In this document: one piece after another, positions 26,770 to 34,131 of the stretch | Numbering within the stretch: position 1 is the stretch's first letter | Layout of the letters: each line of letters starts with the position of its first letter | Assembly: GCA_937890005.1 (NCBI GenBank) | Contig: CALBZA010000006.1 | Coordinates: 37,496-101,495 of the forward strand | Source: an uncultured Verrucomicrobia subdivision 3 bacterium | Lineage (GTDB): Bacteria; Verrucomicrobiota; Verrucomicrobiia; Limisphaerales; DASXHY01 | Length of the DNA: 64,000 bases | Reading direction: 5' to 3' | The notes under the pieces: generated by a model | Seen by the model: only the letters and a program-made list of their open reading frames with translations | Told to the model about the DNA's origin: nothing | Database searches by the model: none | Program-made: the position numbers and the translations under genes

Positions 26770-27051
26770 ACACGATTTGAAATTTTTTTTGAAAGCTTCA
26801 CGGAAGGTGGGAAGCGCATTTCATTATTGAAAACATTGGGGTTTCTGACTGTTTCAATCTTTGCAGAGGAAATCTCTCAAGCGGAGTGCGAAACTCTCCG
26901 AAAGCTTTCGTTCGCGTTGGAATCCGGACAGTTCGCAAAACTGTTTTGGTTTGCGATTGCGCAGGGATATCAGCAGCAGCTTCTGCGTCGCGACCACAGC
27001 TACACCACAATTGGGATGTCACTCAGCTGTGTGACGATTACCTTCTTGTGC
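26770..27051. other. Gap upstream of the SGNH esterase gene
   Basis: About 280 bp. The esterase reading frame is open through most of it, but the translation lacks features, so I treat it as leader. An AT-rich stretch with eight T residues near 26778-26790 is the only notable base-composition feature. No RNA gene seen. Confidence 0.35.
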
Positions 27052-27831
27052 ATGATGAAGCGCTTCTTGCCCGCATGGTTGTGTGTCGTCTCGATAGTCT
27101 TCAACCTTTCGAGTTTCGCAGCTGATGCGGAAACGAGTCCGGCGGAATCTCCCGTCACTATTTTCATGATCGGCGACTCGACCATGGCGAACAAAAACCT
27201 CATCCCGGCGCAACCCGAACGCGGCTGGGGACAGCTGTTCCAGATGTACTTCAAGCCGCACGTCCGGATCGAAAACCTCGCCGTGAATGGCCGCAGCTCA
27301 AAAAGCTTCCGGAATGAAGGGCGCTGGAAACCTGTGCAGACCGATGCGCGGCCCGGCGATTTCGTGATCATTCAATTTGGACACAACGATGAAAAACCGG
27401 ATGCAGCGCGTCATACCGAGCCGTTCGGTTCCTATAAGGAGAATCTTGCCCGGTACATTCGCGAAGCCCGGGAAAAGGGTGTGAAGCCAATCGTCGCAAC
27501 ACCCATTGTCCGCCGCGCCTTTACGAATCAAACCGAGCTGGCCGATACGCATGGGGATTATGTCGTCGCGGTTCGTCAGGTCGCAAAAGAGGAGAATGTT
27601 CCCTTGCTCGATCTGCACGACGCGACACGGAAGCTGGTGCTTCAACTCGGACCCGAGCGTTCGAAGTCGCTGTTCATGTGGGTTGAAGCGGGAGATTTCC
27701 CGACCATTCCGAATGGTAAAAAGGATGACACGCACCTGAACGCGTATGGTGCCAGTCGCGTTTGTGATCTGGCAGTTGAAGAAATCAAAAAGAACGCTCC
27801 CGACCTCGCGGCGTTGCTCAAGGCTCGTTGA
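27052..27831 (+). CDS. Secreted SGNH/GDSL esterase, rhamnogalacturonan acetylesterase-like
   Basis: 259 aa with a signal peptide (MMKRFLPAWLCVVSIVFNLS, cleavage after FAA). It has the SGNH blocks of CE12-type rhamnogalacturonan acetylesterases: block I IGDSTMANK (catalytic Ser43), block II NGRSSKSF (Gly), block III FGHNDEKPD (Asn) and block V DDTHLNAYG (Asp and His). Likely function is removal of acetyl groups from pectin-type polysaccharide outside the cytoplasm. Start chosen at the ATG pair 27052/27055 because it gives the signal sequence; the frame runs up to 26827. Converges on uppP with a 6-bp gap. Confidence 0.88.
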   Translation: MMKRFLPAWLCVVSIVFNLSSFAADAETSPAESPVTIFMIGDSTMANKNLIPAQPERGWGQLFQMYFKPHVRIENLAVNGRSSKSFRNEGRWKPVQTDARPGDFVIIQFGHNDEKPDAARHTEPFGSYKENLARYIREAREKGVKPIVATPIVRRAFTNQTELADTHGDYVVAVRQVAKEENVPLLDLHDATRKLVLQLGPERSKSLFMWVEAGDFPTIPNGKKDDTHLNAYGASRVCDLAVEEIKKNAPDLAALLKAR

Positions 27832-27837
27832 ACAGGA

Positions 27838-28626
27838 TCAGCTCAGGAACAACACAAGAAGGGCTGCTCCGACAACAATCCGGTACCATCCGAACAATAC
27901 GAACGTGTGCGTCTGCACGTAGCGGAGCAGCCATCTGACGGCGGCAAACGAAACCGCAGCGGAAACCAGCGTTCCCAGCAACACCATTCCCCAATTTTCG
28001 GAAACCTCACCAGCCGGCGTGTTCAATGCCTTCAATATTTTCACGCCACCTGCGCAGAGCATCGTGGGAATTCCAACGAGAAATGAAAACTCCGTCGCGA
28101 GCGGTCGATTCAATCCCAGCAACAGCGCAAAAAGGATCGTTGAGCCTGATCGCGATGTGCCCGGAAAAATCATGGCGAGCAGTTGTGCGCAACCGACCGC
28201 AATCACCACGGGCCAGGTGATTTCGTTTCGCAATGGCTTGCCCTTGAGCCACCGCTCAATGGCGAGAAACAGAATACCGCCGACCACCAACGCCACGGCG
28301 ATGGGAACCGGCTCGTTGTCGAGTTGGAAATCCATTTTCTCCAAGACCAGGCCGACCGCGCCGGTGATTGCAAATGCGACAAAAATCTTGAGCAGGTAAT
28401 CCTGCGTTGCCTTTTCACGCCAGCCGACAGCGAACTGCCGGAGTCTTTCGGGAAAAAGCGGGAGCACGGCCACTACAGCACCGCATTGGATCACGACATT
28501 GAACAGATCGCTTTTGTGCGGCAGCCAGCGTTCCGCCAGCAAGAGATGGCCTGTGGACGAGACAGGAATGAACTCGGTGATTCCTTCAATGATTCCGAGC
28601 AATACGACAGCGATCCATTCAGGCAT
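27838..28626 (-). CDS. uppP: Undecaprenyl-diphosphatase
   Basis: Integral membrane enzyme (BacA family) that dephosphorylates undecaprenyl pyrophosphate to recycle the lipid carrier for peptidoglycan and other envelope polymers; overproduction gives bacitracin resistance in other species. 262 aa with about 7-8 membrane helices. Both family motifs are present: GIIEGITEFIPVSSTGHL (E and the S-S-T-G-H stretch) and IFPGTSRSGSTI (P-G-x-S-R-S-G). Monocistronic; separated from the next minus-strand gene by a terminator hairpin. Confidence 0.95.
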   Translation of the reverse strand: MPEWIAVVLLGIIEGITEFIPVSSTGHLLLAERWLPHKSDLFNVVIQCGAVVAVLPLFPERLRQFAVGWREKATQDYLLKIFVAFAITGAVGLVLEKMDFQLDNEPVPIAVALVVGGILFLAIERWLKGKPLRNEITWPVVIAVGCAQLLAMIFPGTSRSGSTILFALLLGLNRPLATEFSFLVGIPTMLCAGGVKILKALNTPAGEVSENWGMVLLGTLVSAAVSFAAVRWLLRYVQTHTFVLFGWYRIVVGAALLVLFLS

Positions 28627-28708
28627 GCGCTGTAGAAACGGGAATCAGCACGGAAAAACAAGAACAGATTGGGTGGGAAAAACCCGAGAGCGCTCCGTAA
28701 AACATACA

Positions 28709-28736
28709 GGAGGGAACCGGTGACGCGATTCCCTCC
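28709..28736 (-). terminator. Terminator of the REC-DUF4388 operon
   Basis: 8-bp stem GGAGGGAA / TTCCCTCC with a 12-nt loop; on the minus strand followed by TGTATGTTTTACGG. It lies 23 bp past the stop of the 135-aa hypothetical gene at 28759. Confidence 0.55.
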
Positions 28737-28758
28737 CGAACAACGACTTTGAATTCTT

Positions 28759-29166
28759 TTATTTCTTCTTGCCGAGCAGGGAAGCGAAGGCGCCCTTCGA
28801 ATCTTCCTGCGCCTGCCGAACCTTCAGCTGGCCGAGGATGGAATGCCAGCCGATGTAAATCTTGTGCCACTGGCTCTCCACGTTGCGGAGCGCGCCTTCA
28901 TTCATTTCGCTCAGATAGCGCAGCGAAGGCGAATTGCCGATGAGCGTGTGAACCTCCTCCTTTGTCGGAGACGCCACTTCCACCGAGGCGAGAATCAATT
29001 CCAGCTCCTGCACCAGCACGCTCTTGATTTCAAGGAACTGGTTCTCGTCCTCCTGGCCGAATTTCTTGGTGCGGGCAAGATTGACGAACCCATTGAACTG
29101 TTTCCAGCACTCCAGGTAGTTCTCCATCTGGGTGATCAGTTGTTCGAGTTTTTTGTTCGTGCTCAT
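28759..29166 (-). CDS. Hypothetical helical protein in GTPase/roadblock block
   Basis: 135 aa, predicted all-helical and soluble: KLEQLITQMENYLECWKQFN, FLEIKSVLVQELELILASVE and SQWHKIYIGWHSILGQLKVR are amphipathic helices. The C-terminus is basic (LLGKKK). I do not recognise a family. Last gene of a minus-strand unit REC-DUF4388 - roadblock-like - this gene, only 6 bp after the roadblock-like gene, so its job is probably tied to theirs. Confidence 0.75.
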   Translation of the reverse strand: MSTNKKLEQLITQMENYLECWKQFNGFVNLARTKKFGQEDENQFLEIKSVLVQELELILASVEVASPTKEEVHTLIGNSPSLRYLSEMNEGALRNVESQWHKIYIGWHSILGQLKVRQAQEDSKGAFASLLGKKK

Positions 29167-29172
29167 ACAGAT

Positions 29173-29472
29173 TCAATGAGATGTCGCAGTTGTCTTGGGC
29201 GAAAGAAACACAATGGCGCCGCCACGCAGCTCACGCGCGGTGACCTGCAGGCTGGCAAAGTGAATGTTGAATTCGGTCATCGGGACCTGGGCCGCGCGCG
29301 CATCACGAAACAACGTGAGAACCTCGCGCGAAATTTCTCTGAGTAAATCCGCCGGATACGATGATGACACCGTGCTCGCCACGATGTTTCCATCACGGTC
29401 CACAGTGAAACTTCCGGACGGCAGCTTTTGAACTGCCGCGCTGGATCGCGAAAAGAGCTTCAGGAATCCCAT
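29173..29472 (-). CDS. Short roadblock/LC7-like protein
   Basis: 99 aa from ATG 29472, which overlaps the end of the REC-DUF4388 gene by 13 bp; longer frames (to 29559) lie inside that gene and are unlikely. After a short MGFLKLFSRS lead it reads FTVDRDGNIVASTVSSSYPA, then LREISREVLTLFRDARAAQV and LQVTARELRGGAIVFLSP. This beta-beta-helix-beta-beta pattern is that of roadblock domains, which bind small GTPases or dimerise with each other. The lead MGFLKLFSRS resembles the MLGFLKNLFTSR start of the roadblock protein at 30975, another hint that the two are linked. Confidence 0.65.
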   Translation of the reverse strand: MGFLKLFSRSSAAVQKLPSGSFTVDRDGNIVASTVSSSYPADLLREISREVLTLFRDARAAQVPMTEFNIHFASLQVTARELRGGAIVFLSPKTTATSH

Positions 29473-30521
29473 GACGCAGTCAGTTTCTTGGTTTGTTCGA
29501 GCAGCTTTCCTGGATCCGCGTCCAGAGGCCATGCAACGAGAAACGATTTGTCCGTCCACGGCATCAACACCAGCCGCCGTTCGATCGTTTTGCCTTGAAC
29601 GTGGGAGAGCGGTCCGGCTTCAATTTTTTCTGAAAGCCGGCGGCAGGTTTCCATCATCTGCTTCATCCACCGCCCCAGTTCCGCTTCGGATTCGGTCCCC
29701 CACCCTTCAGGTTTTCCTTTGTCAGGCGCTGTTACAACCCAGTCCGCTCCCTCACGCGTCAAAGTGGAGAGCCGCCACACCGTTTTACGATGTTCGGCAT
29801 CTTCCATTGAAGCAGGGTCGGGATTGGCGATTTCATCCAAGGCCTGGGCCATCTCCAGCAACAATCCGTTCACTGATTTGTGAATCGTCCGTTCGCGGTC
29901 GGGTTCGGCAGGAAGATTTTCAAAGGTGCCGGATTTCCATTCGAGAATCCGCCGGAAGGCCGCCTCGCCGCGCGCACCTTCCGCTTCGGCATCAATCAGC
30001 TCGCCGCCTTGAATCCAGATCTTGCCGACAAGACTCCCCCGCGTGATGCGCATGACAGTGGAGCTTTGGGAAAGGCATTCCATCTGGATGATATCCATCA
30101 AGCTCTTGCTTTGGACACCACGGAAACCACCCTCATGATCGCGCCCCAGAAGAGATTCAAGGCATTCCAGAAACATTTGCATGTTCTGATGCGTGTCGGG
30201 TTTGAGCCAGAACAGATCAACGCCCAAAGCATAGGCACGAGAACGAAATTCTTCATCCTGAACCGCAGTCATTACTACTGTCCGCAGCTCCGGAAAACGC
30301 CGCCGGACAATGGCCAGAACCTGCAGCCCGTCCATCTTCGGCATCTTCAGATCGCAAATCATCAGGCGGAACGGTTCCGCATCCAGCAAAGCCAGAGCAC
30401 GCGGACCCGTGGTTGCGGTATGCACTTCAGGACGACTCGGCAACTGGCCGAGCATCTCCTTGTACATCTCCAGCAACTCCGGATCGTCATCCAGCAGCAG
30501 GACTTTGTGACGCTGTTCCAT
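29460..30521 (-). CDS. Response regulator with DUF4388 (PATAN) domain
   Basis: 353 aa. Receiver domain 1-125: VLLLDDDPELLEMYKEML, phospho-acceptor in LMICDLKMPKMDG, Lys in FWLKPD. Residues about 130-240 form a DUF4388/PATAN module (LMDIIQMECLSQSSTVMRIT, GKIWIQGGELIDAEAEGARG, WKSGTFENLP), which in other bacteria occurs in regulators near GTPase/roadblock systems. The last ~100 residues (GADWVVTAPD ... ERRLVLMPWTDKSFLVAWPL) look like a degenerate roadblock-type domain. First gene of its unit, divergent from the roadblock-MglA operon. A CCCGATAA -10-like element (complement 30685-30692) lies upstream but lacks a matching -35. Confidence 0.88.
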   Translation of the reverse strand: MEQRHKVLLLDDDPELLEMYKEMLGQLPSRPEVHTATTGPRALALLDAEPFRLMICDLKMPKMDGLQVLAIVRRRFPELRTVVMTAVQDEEFRSRAYALGVDLFWLKPDTHQNMQMFLECLESLLGRDHEGGFRGVQSKSLMDIIQMECLSQSSTVMRITRGSLVGKIWIQGGELIDAEAEGARGEAAFRRILEWKSGTFENLPAEPDRERTIHKSVNGLLLEMAQALDEIANPDPASMEDAEHRKTVWRLSTLTREGADWVVTAPDKGKPEGWGTESEAELGRWMKQMMETCRRLSEKIEAGPLSHVQGKTIERRLVLMPWTDKSFLVAWPLDADPGKLLEQTKKLTASWDS

Positions 30522-30923
30522 AATGATTCGGACGATGCCCCGCGAGAATAACGCGAAAGCTTGCGTCGCACCTAAAGCAAACCGTATTCCCCGAAATGCC
30601 GGATTCCGGAACTTTCGACGAGCGTTACTTTAATGGGAACTTCCGCAATCGATCGGTTTGAAGCAAGTCTGAGATTGCGTGCCATTATCGGGCGCTACGA
30701 TGGACATCCAGTCCAGCGATGAGACAGAACCGTGACTCCGTACATCTGCGGGCTGGAACATTTCCGGTGCCCGGGATTTCCACGCTCGGTAAATACAATC
30801 AATGCAAGCAACTCCATGGCATAGTTCTTGCCAAAGGATATGCAACGACGTCTGCGCGGAAAACATCTGCATTGACCGTTGAATCATCCGTAATAGCCGG
30901 AAACAAAATGCAGCTGAAAAAGC
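30522..30923. other. Divergent regulatory gap of the GTPase block
   Basis: About 400 bp between the REC-DUF4388 gene and the promoter of the roadblock-MglA operon. Short reading frames on both strands have no recognisable features and I do not call them genes. It contains CCCGATAA on the minus strand (30685-30692). Confidence 0.4.
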
Positions 30924-30950
30924 ACAAGTCAGACGTTGAGAAACCGATAA
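30924..30950 (+). promoter_or_regulatory. Sigma-28-like promoter of the roadblock-MglA operon
   Basis: ACAA, 15 nt, ACCGATAA: 7 of 8 in the -10 and exact spacing relative to TAAA-N15-GCCGATAA, and similar to the three flagellar promoters in this window (TCAA-N15-NCCGAT). It predicts a transcription start about 18 nt before the ATG at 30975. Confidence 0.5.
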
Positions 30951-30974
30951 GAAGCGGAAAGCCAAACCATTGAT

Positions 30975-32933
30975 ATGCTCGGGTTCCTAAAAAACCTCTT
31001 CACCAGCCGCCAGGACGAGAACGCGAACGTGTTCCAGCAACCGCCCGCGCCCGCCTATGCGGCCAAGCCGGCGCCGTCACCGGTTCCTGCCAGCGCCGCG
31101 ACCAGAATGCCGAGCGCTCCAGTCCGAAAACCGGTCGCGCAGCCAAATGGCGCGAATGGTTCCATCGAAATCTCGCTTGCCGCCGTTCTTAACGGTCTGC
31201 CGATGGAGCTGAAACGCTTTGTCCGCTCAACCGACGTCGGCGACGCAACACTGTCCATTTCGACAGACCGGGCATTAAGCCAGATCTCGACAGGAAGTGT
31301 AAGAATCACTTTTGGCGAACTGCGGAACGCCGCGCCACAACTGTTCGCCGAAAACACAAGCAACGACGAAGCTCTGGTCGCACTGCCACTGGGAGAAATT
31401 CTTCCTCGCCTCGATCCGGCCCTGCTCGCTCGCCGCAGGAACCAAAGGCAGATCGATGTTCCTGCCGACATCAGCAGTCCTTTCGATGACCGAGGTCGTG
31501 GAGTTTCGTTCGCCGCAGCTCCCGAACCTCCCAAAGCCAACGCACCCGCCCGTGCCGTTACCCCCAAAGCAGCACCACCGGCCGCTGCTGTTCCGGCTGA
31601 TCCCATTTCGCCGTTTACGCGCAAACCTTCGCTGCAACCTCCCGCGCCACCAAAAGCGCCAACACCGGCTGCACCTGTCGCTCCCATTGCGCGCACTCCT
31701 ATTGTTCCGACTGCGAAACCGGTTGCTGCGTCTCCGATTCAACGTCCAGCCGCCACTCCTCAAGCGTCACGGCCCGTTGCGCCCGTGGCTCCGATGGCTC
31801 CCAAAACGCCGGCACCGACGACGCCCGTCACACCCATTTCGCCGATCGCTTCCGCGCCGCAGGCTTCGGAATCGACCGAACCGAACTCCATTCCTGTCTC
31901 ATCAGACCTGTTGAATTTCGGCGCATCCATCGGACTCACTGCGCCCGGGAAAACATCTGCACAACCGGTTCGTCCTCAGGCAGCCGCTCCGCGTCCTCAG
32001 GTGAATTCGCAACCCGCGTCGGCACCGACGACGCCAGCGCGACCGCAGGAAACGCTTTCCGTCCCGCTCGGTGCCGCTTCCGACAGCTGGAACGAAAACT
32101 TCCGGCAGGAGATCGCGCATCTCAATCCTTCGCAGGTCTGCCTGATGGTTCCGCTCGATGTCATCGAAGAAGGCATGAAGCGCGGACGCGTTTCCGCCCC
32201 ATGGAAAACAGTTCGTTCCTGGATCACGCCTCCGCTGCCCGAAACTTCTTCCGCGAACGACGCTGCAATGGTTGAACTGCCGCTGAAGGTTGTCGCTCCG
32301 CTCTTCTTCGCACATAAAAAAGAGGTGCTGAAACCCAAGCAACGGGTCGCAGTGGACGAAAAGATCCCGAACCTGTTCTTCGGCTTCCCTCAGCCGGAAG
32401 CTGCTCCGGTTCAGGCGCCGGAACCCGCCGTCACATTGCCAGCCGCCGCGCCGGTTGCACCGCAGCCACAACAGAACACCGGCGATACGAACTACTACGT
32501 CTGGGGTGAAAATTCGGATTCCGCGCAGGTCGATGAAACGGAATTCAAACGCAAGCCCGTTGTTGAAACCAATTTCCTTTCCCGACATGCCACTCCGAAC
32601 GAAGTGGTCGCCCGCGCCGTTGCCCTTGAAGGAGTCGCCGGAGCTCTTGTGGCCCTGCCGGATGGTTTGATGGTCGCCAGCAAAGTTCCATCGGATCTGA
32701 ATGGCGACACGCTCGCAGCGTTTCTTCCGCAGATCTTTGGAAAAGTCAGTCAATGCACGAAGGAACTGCGCATGGGCGAACTGAACAATTTGAATTTCAC
32801 CGTAGGCAACGTTCCGTGGAAAATCTTCCGCGTAAACGCAATCTTCTTCGCCGCGTTCGGCCGCGCCGGACAAGGTCTGCCCACGGCTCAACTCGCCACT
32901 CTCGCCGCCCAGCTGGATCGCAAAAAACAATAA
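30975..32933 (+). CDS. Roadblock protein with duplicated unknown domain and Pro/Ala linker
   Basis: 652 aa, soluble. Residues 1-60 are a short helix plus Pro/Ala-rich stretch. About 63-172 is an unknown domain A (ISLAAVLNGLPMELKRFVRS ... EALVALPLGEILPRL ... RQIDVPADISSPF). About 180-355 is a low-complexity Pro/Ala/Val linker. About 360-470 is a second copy of the same domain (NENFRQEIAHLN ... AAMVELPLKVVAPLF ... QRVAVDEKIPNLFF). About 535-640 is a clear roadblock/LC7 domain (VVARAVALEGVAGALVALPD, FTVGNVPWKIFRVNAIFFAA). It is followed after 5 bp by mglA and then by an MglB-like gene. The likely role is a scaffold or GTPase regulator in an MglA polarity-type system; the duplicated domain matches nothing I know. 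Confidence 0.85.
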   Translation: MLGFLKNLFTSRQDENANVFQQPPAPAYAAKPAPSPVPASAATRMPSAPVRKPVAQPNGANGSIEISLAAVLNGLPMELKRFVRSTDVGDATLSISTDRALSQISTGSVRITFGELRNAAPQLFAENTSNDEALVALPLGEILPRLDPALLARRRNQRQIDVPADISSPFDDRGRGVSFAAAPEPPKANAPARAVTPKAAPPAAAVPADPISPFTRKPSLQPPAPPKAPTPAAPVAPIARTPIVPTAKPVAASPIQRPAATPQASRPVAPVAPMAPKTPAPTTPVTPISPIASAPQASESTEPNSIPVSSDLLNFGASIGLTAPGKTSAQPVRPQAAAPRPQVNSQPASAPTTPARPQETLSVPLGAASDSWNENFRQEIAHLNPSQVCLMVPLDVIEEGMKRGRVSAPWKTVRSWITPPLPETSSANDAAMVELPLKVVAPLFFAHKKEVLKPKQRVAVDEKIPNLFFGFPQPEAAPVQAPEPAVTLPAAAPVAPQPQQNTGDTNYYVWGENSDSAQVDETEFKRKPVVETNFLSRHATPNEVVARAVALEGVAGALVALPDGLMVASKVPSDLNGDTLAAFLPQIFGKVSQCTKELRMGELNNLNFTVGNVPWKIFRVNAIFFAAFGRAGQGLPTAQLATLAAQLDRKKQ

Positions 32934-32938
32934 GTCAT

Positions 32939-33553
32939 ATGGCAATCATCAATCAGGCAACAAAAGAACTGCAGGTCAAAATCGTCTATTACGGCCCTGC
33001 AATGGGCGGAAAGACCACGAATCTTGTGCAGGTGCACGACCACGTGCAGACCGCCGCAGGCAACAAAGGAAAACTTGTCTCACTGGCGACCAGCTCGGAC
33101 CGCACACTCTTCTTCGACTTCCTTCCCATCGAGGCGATGTCGATCAAGGGATTCAAAACGAAGTTCCAGCTCTACACCGTCCCCGGCCAGGTGATATACA
33201 ACACCACCCGCCAGCTCGTGTTGCGCGGTGTGGACGGCATCGTGTTTGTCGCGGACTCACAATACGACAAGATGGCCGAAAACGTGGAGAGCTTTCAGAA
33301 CCTTGAAGAGAACCTCCGCTCGCTCAAGCTGAACCTCGCAGACATTCCTTACGTGCTGCAATACAACAAGCGCGATCTGCCGAACGTCGCACCGGTCGAA
33401 TACATGGAGTACCTGCTCAACAATCGCGACATTCAGGTGCCGTCGTTCAACTCTGTCGCGCACAAATGTGAAGGCGTGTTCGAATCGTTGAACATGATCA
33501 CCCGAATGCTCTTGCACAAGTTCATCAATCAAGGAACGCCGCAGTACGCATGA
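32939..33553 (+). CDS. mglA: MglA-type small Ras-like GTPase
   Basis: 204 aa. MglA GTPases mark a cell pole and control polarity and motility in Myxococcus, with MglB as GAP. Motifs: P-loop GPAMGGKT (residues 19-26), switch region SSDRTLFFDFLP, then LYTVPGQVIYN (G3; MglA proteins have T-V-P-G-Q here instead of D-x-x-G), G4 QYNKRDLPN, and the family stretch VDGIVFVADSQYDKM. The N-terminus MAIINQATKELQVKIVYYG aligns with Myxococcus MglA from memory. ATG at 32939 is 5 bp after the roadblock gene; a longer frame upstream lies inside that gene. Between two roadblock genes in one operon. Confidence 0.93.
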   Translation: MAIINQATKELQVKIVYYGPAMGGKTTNLVQVHDHVQTAAGNKGKLVSLATSSDRTLFFDFLPIEAMSIKGFKTKFQLYTVPGQVIYNTTRQLVLRGVDGIVFVADSQYDKMAENVESFQNLEENLRSLKLNLADIPYVLQYNKRDLPNVAPVEYMEYLLNNRDIQVPSFNSVAHKCEGVFESLNMITRMLLHKFINQGTPQYA

Positions 33554-33554
33554 T

Positions 33555-34052
33555 ATGGCTACTTTGCCCCAACTCATCGAGGACGATATCGAAGTGCTCG
33601 ACGAAGCACTGCGCGAGTTGCTCAAGGAAACTGAAGCAACAACAGCGTTGGTGATCGACAAAGGCGGATTCCTCATCACCCATCAGGGCGACGCACGGCA
33701 ATTCGACCTCACCACAATCGCGGCCCTGGCTTCGGGCGCGTTCATGGCGAACCAGACCATCGCCAACCTGGTGAAGGAAACCAATTTCAACAGTGTGTAT
33801 CAGCAGGGTGAAGTGTTCAGCATGTTCGCTCTTTGCGTGGACGAACATTGCCTGCTGGTCGTCATTTTCAAAGCCAAGTTGAGCGTGGGGGCGGTCAAAT
33901 ATTTTGCCCAGCCGGCGGCAGAAAAGATCGCGAATCAGATGGAGATCGCGCAGGGGCGCAACATCGGAGCCGGACTTGATCTGTCGGTTCTGAACCTCGC
34001 TGATCCGAGCGAGGTCTTCAAACGCAAGCCCAGGGCAAAACAGAAATCCTGA
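33555..34052 (+). CDS. MglB-like roadblock/LC7 protein
   Basis: 165 aa. Probable GTPase-activating or GTPase-binding partner of the MglA next to it (stop TGA 33551-33553, ATG 33555). Roadblock features: ATTALVIDKGGFLITHQGD, FDLTTIAALASGAFMANQTI, then the strand pair VYQQGEVFSMFALCVDEHCL and LLVVIFKAKLSVGAVKYF. The C-terminal 30 residues are a basic tail (FKRKPRAKQKS) beyond the roadblock domain. Last gene of the operon before a converging nifS. Confidence 0.88.
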   Translation: MATLPQLIEDDIEVLDEALRELLKETEATTALVIDKGGFLITHQGDARQFDLTTIAALASGAFMANQTIANLVKETNFNSVYQQGEVFSMFALCVDEHCLLVVIFKAKLSVGAVKYFAQPAAEKIANQMEIAQGRNIGAGLDLSVLNLADPSEVFKRKPRAKQKS

Positions 34053-34056
34053 CTTT

Positions 34057-34126
34057 GTTGAAGCGATAGAGCGTTCGCGTTAAGACGCGACCTGTGAATC
34101 CGTCACGCGCGCTTTATCGCTTCGAC
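34057..34126 (+). terminator. Terminator between mglB-like gene and nifS
   Basis: Inverted repeat GTTGAAGCGATAGAGCG / CGCTTTATCGCTTCGAC (34057-34073 and 34110-34126, two mismatches counted as G-U or bulge) with a 36-nt loop, followed on the plus strand by CTTTTTC. The T-run ends at the nifS stop codon. Confidence 0.5.
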
Positions 34127-34131
34127 CTTTT

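Noticed and set aside
30685..30692. CCCGATAA on the minus strand as sigma-28 promoter of the REC-DUF4388 unit
   Set aside because: The -10 matches well but no TAAA/TCAA-like -35 lies 14-16 bp upstream.
30630..30973. Short frames on both strands in the divergent gap of the GTPase block
   Set aside because: No start signals, no hydrophobic or conserved pattern, and they overlap the promoter region.
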